From Heliocidaris tuberculata (Eukaryota; Echinodermata; Echinoidea; Camarodonta; Echinometridae): DNA of 64,000 bases. This document shows, piece by piece, positions 39,560 to 52,664 of this stretch (the stretch's first letter is position 1; each line of letters starts with the position of its first letter). A model generated the notes under the pieces. It had not been told where the DNA came from. It did no database searches and was given only the letters and a program-made list of their open reading frames with translations. The stretch covers positions 4,412,114-4,476,113 of the forward strand of contig CM046846.1 of the NCBI GenBank assembly GCA_025618425.1, given 5' to 3'. Both the position numbers and the translations under genes were made by a program.

Positions 39560-40239
39560 CAGGCGCGCCGAAAGCAGTTTGGGATTGGGGGGGGCAAACA
39601 TTCAAGGGGGCTCACCTTTCAAGGGCTCATGTCTTCTCACCCCTAAAAAAACACACACGCTTTCCCACCCTCTCACAACAATACAAATCCTACTGCTAAA
39701 TCAAAATTTTACTCAAAAATTCTCTGACAAGCATTTTTGGGGTATATTTTTATTCGAAAATTCTCTGACAAGCACGCAAAAAAAAGAAAAGGTTATCAGC
39801 ATTTTTGGGGTGTATTTTTACTTGAAAATTCTCTGACAAGCAAAAAAAACAAAACACCAGAATTATGCTAAACTTCTGCTAAATTTTGTCAAATTATGCA
39901 AAAGCGGTCAAAATTCTGCCAGAAAGCAGAATTCTGCCAACTCTGGCAACCTTGCGTCTAATACAAAACCTCCACTACGTTAAAGTTTAAAGTTTGAATG
40001 CTTTATCTGTCTTCAGTGATCTCCATGAATACGAAAAATGAATACAAAGGCTTACAATTACGTAATAAAGCAATCAAGCTTTTAATATACACACGATTTT
40101 TACTCCTTTACTACTGATTTTTTTTTTTTTTTATGGGGGGGGGGCTTTTTTGGGGGGCGAAAATGCATTTCCCCCCCCCCCCACTTTTTCGTTTTCGGGG
40201 GCGACCGCCCCCCCTGCCCCCCCACTTCCGGCGCCTATG
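39560..40239. mobile_element. Non-autonomous hAT-type element with 8-bp target duplication
   Basis: Flanked by an exact 8-bp direct repeat GCAGTGAT (39552-39559 and 40240-40247), the target-site size of hAT transposons. Ends CAGGCGCGCCGAAAG and, inverted, CCATAGGCGCCGGAAG are imperfect inverted repeats next to long G/C runs. The interior has a tandem repeat (39715-39845) with AAAATTCTCTGACAAGCA units. No transposase. Confidence 0.75.
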
Positions 40240-41000
40240 GCAGTGATGATGTACTTTCGCAAAGCTAGGTGGTGAATTTCAGACCAGGAGACAGCAAATT
40301 CAATGGACTAGTAAAGTTGACAATATTTTAGTGTGTTAGATTTGCGACCCACTCATGATTCGCGAAATATATAGCGTATACAGTTATAGAATACATAGTG
40401 GAGGAACTACATACAACTGCACTTGTTCAGAGATTGACAAATTCAGCTGTGGACTTGGTTTGTAGGCCCTGTTGCCTTGAACTATATTTGTGGTTGTATA
40501 TTCCATATCCTACATGTACATATTAGTGAGTCAAAGGGAAATTTAAAGAAAGTTTTCTAGATTCATACATTTCTCTGCTATTAATAACATAGAAAATGAA
40601 AAAAAAATTTCTGGATCGTAGATCCTCTGCAAAATTTGTAGTGGAAATATTACAGGCAGACGGTTACAAATTGATTCAACGAGCTCTAATATGTAGGGCA
40701 CGAGCTCATGCGTAAAGTGCATAGTCATTGGTAAGATGTTATTGAATCACAAGGATTGAGATTTAACAAGGTCAGCCAAACAGGTCCTCTCCACACGCTT
40801 TGAGAAATTTGCCCAATTTGGGGTGATTCCTCAAAAGCCATTCCGAAATCTGCATGTGGGAAGAGATGTTAATATCATCTGCTGCAGCCATGTTCATCAC
40901 GCTAACTCAATTGATCCCGAGGTGACTATACATGCCTCTGTTGCATTGTGGGGAGTCTGTGCATGGAGCAAGGCTCATTTTGCATTCTACATATTTAGCT

Positions 41001-41056
41001 GAGAACCAGAAGGGCATACCGGTATATACTCAGAGTTAATGCCCTTCTAGCTTTCA
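41001..41056. repeat. ~60-bp palindromic repeat
   Basis: GAGAACCAGAAGGGC and, about 20 bp later, GAGTTAATGCCCTTCTAGCT form inverted arms of the AGAAGGGCGTTAAC family. Confidence 0.6.
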
Positions 41057-41246
41057 ATGGATGATATATATATACATGTATATATGGGTGCATGTAGATG
41101 TCTCTGGAATGTACATGCAAATAATCTTCCTTCAGTTTTCAATCTGAGAAGAAGAAAAATGTGAATTTTTATATTAATCTGTTAATTGTGAAAAATGGGT
41201 TTTGATACAACTCAAATCGAAGGAAGTGTACTGTATATCATCTCGG

Positions 41247-41300
41247 GAGAACCAGAAGGGCGTTAACTGATCGCACTATACAACGCCTTTATGACTCTCA
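41247..41300. repeat. ~60-bp palindromic repeat
   Basis: GAGAACCAGAAGGGCGTTAA paired with the decayed arm CAACGCCTTTATGACTCTCA. Same family as 41001-41056, 190 bp downstream. Confidence 0.55.
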
Positions 41301-42109
41301 ATTTATGATGTGTTCTTTTGAGTAGGGCTCCACGGTTATCGATGGAGATTGCTTGCTGCCCTATGATCCTTCAATGTCTAAGTGTGAATTCACCCTGCAT
41401 TCCTACCTATACACATGTAATGTGAATCGATATTATGAATTCATTCTGATTGATGAATCCGAAAGGGTTAATTCACCTGTAATGGCTACCTAATGACTTC
41501 CATGACAGGAAAGCAATTACTATCTCCTCATTGTAGCTCATTAAAATGCACATCAATCATTAACCATTATACTCCCAAGTCTAGACCATGTGTATTCAAC
41601 TTATCTATGAATGATCCCTGTGGAAAATTACAGGGTTAATAGGATGACCCTTTCTGCAGTCCTGCTCATTACTTTTAATGCTGCATGCATGTTGACAATT
41701 GGTAATGTTGCCTGAGTCAAACATTTGGTTTATGTGGTAGGACATACTTCAGTAATATTTTCAGTTTCATTTTGATTATTTCCTGTATGTATTAAAGATG
41801 ATGTGATATTAATCATAGCAAATTATAAGAATAACAAGAAGATATAAGAACTTGAAAGTGATGAAAAAGACTACATGGGGTGTGGTAGCTAGGGAAAGAG
41901 AAGACACAAAATAATTGAAAGGGACAGGAATGGAGATTGAAATGTTCATAAGTGAAAGCAAGAATGCCAATGCCATGGATTTATTTATCCATATCTGTTG
42001 AAAGGCCTTGACAGAACCCATCCTGCCTGTTTTCGTTCCTTAATTTTGAGCAGTTTTGTTTTTGTTTTGAGGAAGTGACTCCCACCTTTTCTCTCCTAGT
42101 CAATCAGTG

Positions 42110-42580
42110 AAAAAAAAAAGATATTGAAATCCCTGCTCGGCAGAGCCCACAGCAGTTATCCTCAATGTCGCTGATAGCGGAAATCCTCCTCGCTTGATTG
42201 GTCAATCCTAACCTTCCGAGAGGAAACCGTGCTGCTGTCGTTTTTTCTCCGTCCTCGTCATATTTCATCCCATGACGACGTTGACGGAAAAGACAAAACG
42301 AGGGGGTCGAGAAGGATGAGAGAGAGAGAAGGGGGTATGCGCTTGTGATAGGAGAGGTAGATCCTTTGGGTGCACACACACGTGCACGATCGACTCAACG
42401 GTCGGTCGGTCGATATTGCCGCTCAATTACTGCCTTTGAGAGCGTCGGGGGGCCCTAAAAAACGACTCAGCCAAAGGTCAGATTCATTTCCGATGCATAT
42501 CGTCGTCGGGGAAGGGAACGTTGATTTTAGGGAAGAACCACTCAACATGGCTCTGGAAAAGAGGGAGGAGTATTGAATTG
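42110..42580. promoter_or_regulatory. GC/CpG-richer island of unknown function
   Basis: The patch stands out from AT-rich DNA and lacks repeat ends. Open frames on both strands are short and unrecognised, so an enhancer, an alternative promoter or a diverged exon are all possible. Confidence 0.25.
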
Positions 42581-43538
42581 ATAGGTATCCATCTCAAGTC
42601 TTGTCACTCATAATCTCCTACATGTAAAGTGTACTCCCTATGTGGCTAGTTAATCCTACCCTCAATATTTTTTAGTTTTCTAATTTTTGCATTTACAGAA
42701 ATTTTGTAATTTTGTGCAGAATAAGCATATTATCCACTAATGTTTATCAGTAATAGGCAAGGATATAAATTCTCTAATAAATTCTCTAATAAAAAAAGAA
42801 GGAAAAGTCTTATCAAAGTATTACAAATTAGTGTCCTTGAAATGCTAGATTGACTCCCCATGCATGTTACCTTCTACACTTTAGATATACGGTATATCTG
42901 ATTCAATTATAATTTAATTTAGTTATAACACAGAAATCAAAGAGATGTAGAAAAGAATAGCTGAGCAATGGAGGACACTAAATTATTGGCCGTTGACATT
43001 ATTGAAACACCATTTTGAATTGTGGTACTTGTATGTACATGTGTACTTGCAGCCTCTATGAGGCCAATCCACCCACATTCATTATCCTAATGAAGTGGGG
43101 AATGATTTTCATGAGTACCTTTTAGTCAAGCGATTGAAAAAGCCTAATCAGTCATAATAACCAGGTAAACTCATATTTGTCGGAGGTTCACGACAGCTAA
43201 TGTGACGGCAGCTCAATAAGAGATATTTCCTGTTGTTTCTAATGGGCCTCCTGTCAGGTTGGACTAACTAACATCTTCCTACTTCTAAGTGGGGTTTTAC
43301 ATCGCTGTACATAGTTAACTTATTACATGTATACCCTACATTATTAATCAGCCATGGTACAGGTAAGCCTTAGCAGTGCCGTGCCTCTGTACAATGCATA
43401 TTCTAGGAACAGTTTGGAATTGAAAAGGTAGCTAGACAGCCTACCCAAAGTATATTGACTTTGCTCAGTACCCTTTCTGGAGTCAACTAATCTGACTATT
43501 GTGATGTAGAGCTTGTTGTAGGGAAGTGCTTCCATGAA

Positions 43539-44259
43539 TTAAAGCAAAGGTTGAGTTCTGGAAAATGTGAAAAATAATTTGTGAGCTGCTTTCTCATTTC
43601 TTTTATGTCAGTTTGGAAGAACATCATTGTAGAAATGTCCCCTGAAAAGGATTTTTCTTCAGATGCCCTTTTATTTGAAATATGACGAAAAATAGCTCTG
43701 GTGTTCGGGCCGAACATTCATGCCACATCTGTGTGCAGTCCCATATACCCAATTCTGTGTGCGGTGCATGTGCTTTTGAGCGAGTTAGGGTTGATTTCTT
43801 ATCGTTTTGATGATTCCAAAACCTCACAGTATACACCAATCCGTATTTCCCAATTGCTTCCAGACAGTGGCCCGTATTCTCAAAAGTGGCTTAAATTAAG
43901 CCTGGCTTAACTTAGGCCATTGATTTATGGAAGGCCATTTGTCAACCTTAAGTCCTGTACAGTATACATTACTATATTTATGTAACAAGATAAAGAAACA
44001 AAATTATTTCCTAGCATGAAATTAGCATCAGAAATAAATTCTATCGTGAAGTTTTTTTTATTTGCATTTAGTTCCAGAACTAGAGGGAGTCTATGGTGAT
44101 TTTTTAAAAATAAAAGTGGGTGACATTTAGCTCTCCATAACTCAGTGTCCTAAATCTACACACTTATAGTTGGGGGCTTGAAGTTAGGCACCTTTTGAGA
44201 ATACGGGCCAATTTCTTTCACAATGTAATCACATGACCAGAACTCAACTTTATCATTAA
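43539..44259 (+). mobile_element. TTAAAG-type MITE, 'GGTTGAGTTCTGG' family, copy 2, with a nested insertion
   Basis: Left end TTAAAGCAAAGGTTGAGTTC and right end CAGAACTCAACTTTATCATTAA are inverted, with TTAA at both edges. Internal blocks match 7858-8367 and 49119-49432. It is split by a 343-bp element at 43868-44210. Confidence 0.7.
43868..44210. mobile_element. Nested foldback element with TGGCCCGTATTCTC ends
   Basis: Perfect terminal inverted repeat of at least 19 bp (TGGCCCGTATTCTCAAAAG at the left; its reverse complement at the right). The host repeat is interrupted between GACAG and ATTTCTTTCACA, which are adjacent (GACAGTTTCTTTCAC) in copy 1 at 8190. No ORF. Confidence 0.75.
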
Positions 44260-44375
44260 AGTAGTTTTCTACTCTCTTGATGCAAAGCAGGTTTTCTATC
44301 CTTTAGGCCTAAAGTATTGGTGGAGAAAGTAAATGCTACCAAAATCTAAAATCTTCCTGGAATAGTGTACCCATA

Positions 44376-44548
44376 GGCCTGTATTCTGAACCCTAGTTCA
44401 ACTTAAATTAAACTCCAGTCTAAGTTACAATGTAAACCAGAGTTTACTTGAAAATTGACTTAAACTGCAAGTCCATTCTAAATTTCTGTACAAAGTTAAA
44501 CTAGACTGGAGTTTACATGTAAGTTAAACCCGAGTTCAGAATACCTGC
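44376..44548. mobile_element. Small foldback element with GGYAGGTATTCTGAA-type ends
   Basis: Left arm GGCCTGTATTCTGAACCCTA and inner AAACTCCAGTCTAAGTT are matched by inverted AAACTAGACTGGAGTTTACA and GAGTTCAGAATACCTGCC on the right. Its ends resemble those of 43868-44210 (GTATTCT), suggesting a related family. Confidence 0.65.
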
Positions 44549-47500
44549 CATGGAGTTATTACAGGTAGTCTCAGATTATATTACGTACATTATACTACAA
44601 TGAATAATAAAGAACTAAGGCTGGTACAGTTATCAGAAATTAAGGCTGGTAGTTTAATGCATTGAGAAATTAGTAGTTGTAAGGTGACATATTTACTTGT
44701 AAAATCAAGTGTACATGTAGGCCTATATAGGCTTAATGCATGTATTTCACAGGTGAAATAGACAAAAAATATACAGATATATAATCATGCATAATAATGA
44801 TTATGCTAACATTTGTGTACATAGCATGAGAGATTGTATATTGGCATACTTTTGTGCAATTATAATGGCCTCATTTAAAACATTTTAGCCAATTAATCAG
44901 GATAGGGGCCTTTTGTGTTTTTTTAAAAAAGTTACATGTACATGTAGAGGCTCAGGTAGACCTGGGGGGCATTTCATCAAGTTTCTCGTCAGTGATTTTT
45001 ACTGACAAATTTGCTCTCAGCCAATCAGATGCAAGGATTTCAGTAGCTTATAACAGTTAATGTAAATTGTCAGTGAAGGCAAGTTTCATGAAACAGGGCC
45101 CTGAGCTGTGATTGCTCATAATGATGGAAAGACCATCAGTGGCTGCTTGCCCACAAAACCTATGAATAGGCATTGAGTCAAAGAACAGCTGAACCGTTCG
45201 GTAATGTGCCATAACGTAAGCCGTACTTCGTACATATAGTCAAGTATTATTCGTGTGGCCTACGCACACAATTTTGCTCTGTGCTGATCATGTTTTTTCC
45301 CCTTTTCTGGCACTTGTGAATGAGTTTCTGCTAAAGGGCATCTGATTATGAAGAATATTAATTATCAGGGTGTCCATTTAGGGATAGATATCATGTCCCA
45401 ATTAGCATGGTTAGTTGCACCTGTCTCTGTCTACGTAGATAGGACACTTGCGTGACGTGCCAAGAAAAATCCAACATAGGTGGCGTTCTTGCTGCCTAAA
45501 GACAGGGACGTGGCAGCTTACAAATTTTGTTTAGAGCTATGAAAAAATTTTTTTAAAGAATTTTAAAATATCGTCTTTCTATTAAGGAAATGAGAAATGA
45601 TATTGGAAAGTTTCAGAGAAAATGATGAAGATGATAGGTTGTTGTGGGCAGTAATTTTGATTCCTTTTTTAGGTATGTGAGTTGTCACCCTTTTTGCCTA
45701 CCATTTAAAGACAAAATTATATTACTAATCGAGATGTAATAATGAACATTAAAGAACAATATTTATTAATGAGCAATAATGATATATTTTCATATTTGTC
45801 CTTCATTCTACCTCTCCTGTCATTGTGCCATCAATGCATAGAAATTGAACAATGAAAATGAGATGAAACTAAATTGACTTTGCCTGGAAGCAAGACTACA
45901 TGCCACTTGTCTTTTGAAGGTTAGCTAAGATATCAATAGTGGAGAGAAAATGGTACATTATGCGGCTCGAGTTACTTGTAAGATGGGTGTTAGAATGTCA
46001 CTAATAGATTTTCTCCTTAGATTACCCATAATGAAGGCATATAGACTTCCTATGGTGTAATGGCGATTGTACACAATGCAGTCATGGATTCACGATTTAA
46101 TAAAACGTTTTAAGTCATGCTTGAGGTACTTCTCCCTCTGTATTTACCTATCATTAATATTCATCAGTGCCATGTTGTTGTACTTAATCACGAAATACAT
46201 TTAATTAATTCAATTTGAAGATGATAGACATAACAGCAGTTGAGTCTGAATGTAAAAAAATAATATCAAAGTCTTCTTACTCTAGTAAACTTCATATCTC
46301 ATGAACTTTTCTGTGTGAAATAAATCATAAAATGATCAAAAATCAGAAAATAATCTTTTAATAGAAGGACATGGAGAGGATTAACTTTTGCAGTTTGCTG
46401 TTGGATTTGTAAAAAAGGGAATTTTCTAGGATATAACCTAAAAATATTTAACATTCCTTTACTACCACGAACCAAATATCCCTCTCTAATGTCAATACAA
46501 GAAGAATAAGAATCTGTCAGTCACACAATGGATGAAAACTGGACTAATTCTACCTATTTGATAATGGCTTTGATATATCTCTTGCATGTAAATAAATATG
46601 ACAAAATAGATCAATATTTATGAACTTGTAGTGCTTGAATACATACATGTACAAAGTCATGTATGAGTGTTGTGTACATGTGAGAAATATTCTACCCATA
46701 CGTGTGCTGACATGTACATTCATGTTATTCTCGATGCCCGTTACATAGTGGACTTAATTTTGGTTGACTGCCTTGCCCGTTCATGTTTTGCATACTCGAT
46801 GCAGTCACTCTATAGCAGACTGTGTGTTCATTAAAACACCAGCCACCACACAATAAATGTTTATTTTGTCTGTGCCATCTGCTAATCCTTTTCTAATGTA
46901 CAAAAAGTGATTATTCAATGACCCTGAGAAAATCAATAAGTTAATGTTGCATAACACAGTGAACACAAGGTGATGTATGTACGTGTACTGGAATCATTAT
47001 ATGACAACAGACAGTTGGGGTATTTTTACAGGTATCTTGTAAATCGCCTTGCCATAATTATATCAATTTCATACAATGAAAATGCAGAGAGGCCAGGAAT
47101 CGTTACTTATTGGGTAAATGTAGTTCAAGTTGTATTTGATATGAAACTCCAGTTATATGTAAGTCAGACTGACTTATCAAACATAGATAGCTCTGAGTCT
47201 TTGGCCTTTGTGATGAATGTACAGTTGTATATTCCATTGAACGTCAGTATTTGTAGAATCCTAATTGTATGTGGACAGTTGACAGAGAAATTACTCTCTA
47301 CTCTAGTACTGGGGCTTATTAGAGGATTTTCTGATCTAGCAACACTGTAAGGCAAAACAAATCTGACCACCGGTATTGTTATTAGTCTTTTAATAATTGT
47401 GACTTCCAATGTCTCCCTGCACAATGCTGCATCAGAAGAACAGGTTATCAAAAAAAAAAAAAAAAAAAATTGGGACAAAATTTGAATAGAAACTGCTACT

Positions 47501-49118
47501 AACATGAAATATCGGTAGTAAGGAAAAGACTTATTTATATGAGAATAACTATAATTTTCCATTCAAATATTGGAATTTTCATCATCCAAGGTTATGACGA
47601 GAATGGTGTAAGGGACCTTAGTGACCCCTTTGGATTTGGGCTAAATCAGGTGTGAATAATCCTTGCCTGAATAACCCATCCAGTCGATAATCTTTACATT
47701 GTCCAGAGGCGTAGAGAACTTAAAAGTGCATTGACATATTAATGTCATCTTAAGCTTTTGAATACAAGGGTGCGAAGGGATTAAGGAACATAAGACTTTA
47801 ATTCATATGCTTTATCACAAGAGACGAGTGTGTTTTAGGGGTGAGGCTTTGGGAAAATATTGACTAATATTTTGAGAGTTTTGGGTATTGACGTTACATT
47901 AAAAAATAACGTAAGAAGGATATACAGTATCTACATGTAGTTGGCATAAACTTGATTGATTGATTCTTAGGGTGTGAAACAATACATGGTTCAAAAGTGG
48001 GTTAATTTATAACACCAATAACCATATTTTTAAAGTGGTTAAAACATTAAGAGGGGGTAGGTTCAGAATTTTGACCATCTTTCAAAAGAAGCTGTTATCG
48101 CATGGAAGAGGGTTGTGAAGGAAAATAAAAGAACTTGTTTTCATCAGAGGAGACACCGTGATGTTTCATACTTGCTTTACGCTGGACGATGGAGTCGGGC
48201 GTGTTTATGAAGACGAAGACGGATCGTTTGCGAGACTTTGTTTAGCAAGCACAGACAGAGACTCATAGTCTCTCTGTGTACACATGGTGTGATAGGGATT
48301 AAGGAGATGAGAAATGGATTTTTACCAGGGTCCAGCCTTTATCATGGACAGCTCAAATACACTCATCAATTTCTGTGTAATCTTTAACTGATAGAAGATT
48401 TTTGGTTTCCTGAGGACATGCTTTTAGAATGCACATTGATTTTAATTTTAAAAATCATATTTGATATCTATCTCGCATGTATAAGAGAAGACATTTTGTT
48501 AATGGAAAAATGGTAGACCTACATGTACATCCTTGGGAGAAGCAGAGCTGTCATTAAGCCAATTGATATAATATAGGATACCATTAATCATAATGTATTC
48601 ATGTCGCACTAATAAACGTAATTACTATAAATGTTTTATTTACAGGGAAAAATGAAAATGGAATGATGAGTTGCAAAACTGATTTTCAAGAATTTCAATT
48701 TGTATTTGGAGGTTTATAGAGTGAATTATATGTAAAATAATGCTTCTTTCTTTTAACTTTAAATATTCATATTTGGTCAAATTGGAAATCTGGCTGGAAA
48801 AGGTTGTTTACATCCTCTGCAATAGTCGTTATTGTGTTCATAAAACAAAGTAGGTCAGGTACGTATATATACCAACAATGATGGATTGTTTTTCACCATA
48901 TTATGAAATTAAGTGGTTCAGAGTAGGTACTTCTCAGTGGCCATATTACACAAGCGGTTATCAAATATGAATGGATCCAGTTGTAGGGCAATGTAAATTC
49001 ATTCTGAACTAAATACATATTGAAGAGAAAGTCCTACAGTAGTTCTAGATTTGTAGTAATGAAAGTTTTTTTGTTTTTTTCCTTTCTTGTAAGTCAGTGT
49101 ATTGTTATTTGCATAATA
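44549..49118. other. Non-coding region (probable intron)
   Basis: Contains a foldback element (44964-45103), a less AT-rich island (45190-45520) with few repeats, a poly-A run near 47452 and a small CpG-richer patch at 48130-48260. A 126-codon frame at 46970-47350 has no recognisable features. Confidence 0.4.
44964..45103. mobile_element. Small foldback element, 'GGCCCTGTTTCATGAAAC' family
   Basis: Starts GGGGGGCATTTCATCAAGTT and ends CAAGTTTCATGAAACAGGGC, which are imperfect inverted repeats. Internal TTCAGTAGCTTATAACAGTT matches 34052-34195. Confidence 0.65.
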
Positions 49119-49432
49119 TTAAAGGGAAGGTTGAGTTCTGGGAAAGGTAAAAAATAATTTGTGAGTTTTCTCATTCTGTTTATGTTAGTTTGAAAACTTA
49201 TCATAATAGATATGTCCCTTGAAAAGGATTTCTCTTCAAATGCCCTCACATTAAAAATTCGACACCAGAAACAACTGAAATGTTTGGGCCAAATATTTGT
49301 GTGTAGTCCCATATACACATTTCTGTGTGCAATGCATGTGACTCTCAGCAGGATTGAGTCAATTTCTTATCATTTTGGTGATTCCAAAACCTTCCATTCC
49401 ATCTCATGAACAGAACTCCACTTTATCTTTAA
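49119..49432 (+). mobile_element. TTAAAG-type MITE, 'GGTTGAGTTCTGG' family, copy 3 (uninterrupted)
   Basis: 314 bp with TTAAAGGGAAGGTTGAGTTC at the left and CAGAACTCCACTTTATCTTTAA-type sequence inverted at the right, and TTAA at both edges. This copy has no nested insertion and so defines the family's native length. Confidence 0.8.
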
Positions 49433-49486
49433 TTGGGCATTGATTAGTGCTCTAAATGAAATATTGTGTAGAGATTTTTTTTCTGT

Positions 49487-49800
49487 AGAGAGAGAGAGAG
49501 AGAGAGAGGGAGGGAGGGAGGGAGGGAGGGAGGGAGGGAGGGAGGGAGGGGGAGGGAGGGAGGGAGGGAGGGAGGGAGGGAGGGAGGGAGGGAGGGAGGG
49601 AGGGAGGGAGGGAGGGAGGGAGGGAGGGAGGGAGGGAGGGAGGGAGGGAGGGAGGGAGGGAGGGAGGGAGGGAGGGAGGGAGGGAGGGAGGGAGGGAGGG
49701 AGGGAGGGAGGGAGGGAGGGAGGGAGGGAGGGAGGGAGGGAGGGAGGGAGGGAGGGAGGGAGGGAGGGAGGGAGGGAGGGAGGGAGGGGGGGGGGGGGGA
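49487..49800 (+). repeat. (GA)n followed by a (GGGA)~70 array and poly-G
   Basis: About 20 bp of GA, then about 280 bp of nearly perfect GGGA tetramers, then a run of about 13 G. It is unusually long and pure. The Glu/Gly/Arg open frame across it is only the translated repeat. Confidence 0.97.
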
Positions 49801-52664
49801 GTTACATGTGTAATGTCTTCTATGTAGTATGAAGCTTCAAGATTTAGGTAAAGGACTTTGTTCTAGGGTATAGAGATTTAAAAAAAAAAAATAGTACTAT
49901 GACTTTTCTCCTTCATGTCCATATCTAAAGGGTAGTAACCCCACTGTGGTAGACACTAATTGGTGATTATCAAACCACTGCAAACAGAATACCTCATAAA
50001 GGTGGAACAAATTTATGGTTTCGGTGGCGAAGCTCACAGTTACAATCCAAACATTTTAATTGCTTAAAATGTGCCGTGATACAATTGCTGTTTGTAAATG
50101 ACTTTGAATATAATAGACTCCTTCCAGGTATTGAAACATTTCATTTCATACTTGCATATGATCGTGGTTACACTCATCTTCGTCAATAATGCAGGGTCAT
50201 TAGCCATGTGACTTCTTACAAAACTTTCATGGTAACTGCCTTGTACAAGTATACATATAAGGGTAGGATGATAAAATGTTATCACTGTCATTAATTCATC
50301 AAGGCTTTTGTAAATGGTATGTAAGGCTATAGCTCATAGACGTGTACATCGATATCTCATTTGCAGACTTAAAATATTACATTATGTCGGGACAAACACA
50401 AAGCATATTTATCAGGACGTTGGGATGAAACGAAACGAAAAGAATGGTGTTCTGAACTGCTGCACTATCTTACCGGTCATTCACTTCTTCCGATCTCATA
50501 TAGCGAGATGGTATGTACCGAGGTAGATAAGTGTCTCAATGGAGACATCAATCAGATTATGAGCTATTGTCCTCTCAACCCAATTACACAAATATTAATG
50601 GTCTGGGACGTAACCGATAGACCAGTCTGTGATCAGGCGTTACCACACTGTCAGTAATTAATACTTTTAGGTCAGTGCATATCCATACGTTTGTCTCCTT
50701 CAACACAGACAAGGGTTTGTAATCGATTAGAGAATTTAGAAAAAAAGTATAGAAACTGTGTGATTGGTTTAAGAGGAGATCACAAATATTTGTTGGACTG
50801 TACTTCTACAAATTTGATTTCTTTCTGTAGTCGTTGATTAGTTGTGTGCATTTATGAAGAAAAAAAATGTTGAATCAATTTGCTTAAAGCTTTGTCAGAG
50901 TTTGGATAGAAAGGTCATCCACCCAAACAAACCTTGTTTTGTGGTGCAAGCAAGGTGGACACAATGGGAGAATAATCCCAAATCAAGTGATGTTTTTCTT
51001 TCAATATTCTGGGAAACAAATATCGAAGATTAAACAGAGATAGTTTCCTCTGCATTTTACTACAATGGTTACTTTTAGTCTCTTCCTCTTCAAAATATGT
51101 CAAGCTCTTAATGCCTTTTTTGTGTAAATTGAGGTTGCATGATCCGATTCTCTATGCTTCTTTTCAATACTGGCTGAAGTATTACAGTTATTCCAAATTA
51201 AAAGATGTCCAATTGAATGGACTTTGTTAGTCTTTCCAGTACACGCATCATATCATGATAATACATGTGTATGGATTAGAGGTTCAGCTGTAGGAATTTC
51301 CTTGGGGGAAAGCACATACAGTAGATAAATTTGGGGTAATAACGTGAGTGACATTGAAGAAAAAAAAATGTACCTGATTAAATTCTTTCATCTGGATTTT
51401 TAGCAATTATATAGATTTCATTTATTCTGATTACCTTATATCTCTTGTGGTTCTCATGGCCAAGCAAACAGAAAATAGGTAGAGGAGGATTAATATCCTA
51501 TTCTAGTGGTTTTATGCGCAGTCTGTCAGAATAAGAAAAATAATTTGCTCATCTATTAAAGTTGTCTTTATTATGCTAGGATGAAAAGAGGAATGATATT
51601 GTCCTGAACTCAAAAGGGTTTGGGCTATATCTCTACAAATGACAATTTTTTTTCCCCTCCAATAATTGGACTTCTGATGATATGAAAGCTGAGCAGCAAG
51701 CATATAAAGTAAATTGTAAACCAAATAAATAAATGCTTAAATGATATTTGTATCCTTGTTTCATTCAAAAAAACTATTTGGTAATTGCCTAATTGGTAAC
51801 TATGAAGTAATACATCATCTGTAATGAAGTCACACATATCATTAATGCATAATATCTAAACCTTAAATGACATAATCCCATAGATTAATCAAGGATTAAA
51901 ATGACAAGAAACTGCCTTGACAAATCATTAGAATTTATTCATGGATATTTTAAAAAATCTTTGCTCTTTCAGGTTTGTAGTTTATGTACTGGTAATCTGT
52001 CATTTGCAAGGATTATGTTCAATATTAAAGTGCAGGAGGGAATTTGTGCCATTTTTCAAACCATTTATCTAATTCTTGAAATGTTGAAGAAGATTTAAAT
52101 TGATACATTAGATATGGCTGAAAATTGTAGTTTATGTAAAGGCAATCTGTCATTTGCAAGGATTATGCTAAGTATTTAAGTGCAGGAGGGACTTCAGGCC
52201 ATTTTGTAACCATTTATCTTTAATTTCTTGAAATGTTAAAGCAGCTTAAATACATAAGACATGGACCACCTCCTCACTTTTGTTTTCGTTCAAGGACTCC
52301 TAAAAAAGGTTGACTGGTTTAATATGCCGTATAAGTAGTTTTTGAGGGTTATAAAGTTGTGAGAATGGAGGATTGATTTCAGAGAATTTTTGTGGAACTA
52401 TTCAAAGCATTTAAAACCGTCGAGCATGATACAAATGAGAAGGGAAGAGATTAAAGCAATTAAGAGATTATGAAATGAAGAATTAAAGTTGCATAAAACT
52501 GCCACAGTTTAAGTGACTTGGCTCTTATATTGACTAAGATGATTGAAATGACTGTACTTTAGTGTTGTAGCTCGCAAGTCAAAGTCCTGGTCCAGTAACT
52601 CGTTAAGGAACACAGTTGGATCCATCATCAAAATTTTGACACCAATAAATACCTGTTCTCTTCC
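49801..52664. other. Non-coding region (probable intron)
   Basis: AT-rich with no supported exon. Includes a diverged ~150-bp tandem duplication at 51975-52270. Confidence 0.4.
51975..52270 (+). repeat. Diverged tandem duplication, period about 150 bp
   Basis: Two units share TGTAGTTTATGTA, AATCTGTCATTTGCAAGGAT, AAGTGCAGGAGGGA and TTCTTGAAATGTT in the same order. Confidence 0.8.

Larger units (their letters stand above)
40248..43538. other. Non-coding region (probable intron)
   Basis: Contains two small palindromic repeats (41001-41056, 41247-41300). A GC- and CpG-richer island lies at 42110-42580, with GGTCGGTCGGTCG, CACACACGTGCACG and an A-T-G-rich edge. No exon could be supported. Confidence 0.4.

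Noticed and set aside
46970..47350. 126-codon open frame
   Set aside because: No splice sites, start context or recognisable motif support it, and AT-rich DNA readily gives such frames.
48120..48270. Short frame containing LDDGVGRVYEDEDGSFARL
   Set aside because: It looks faintly protein-like but is about 45 codons, without clear acceptor and donor sites. Kept only as a CpG-richer patch.
49440..49832. 130-codon Gly/Arg/Glu open frame
   Set aside because: Purely the translation of the (GGGA)n array.
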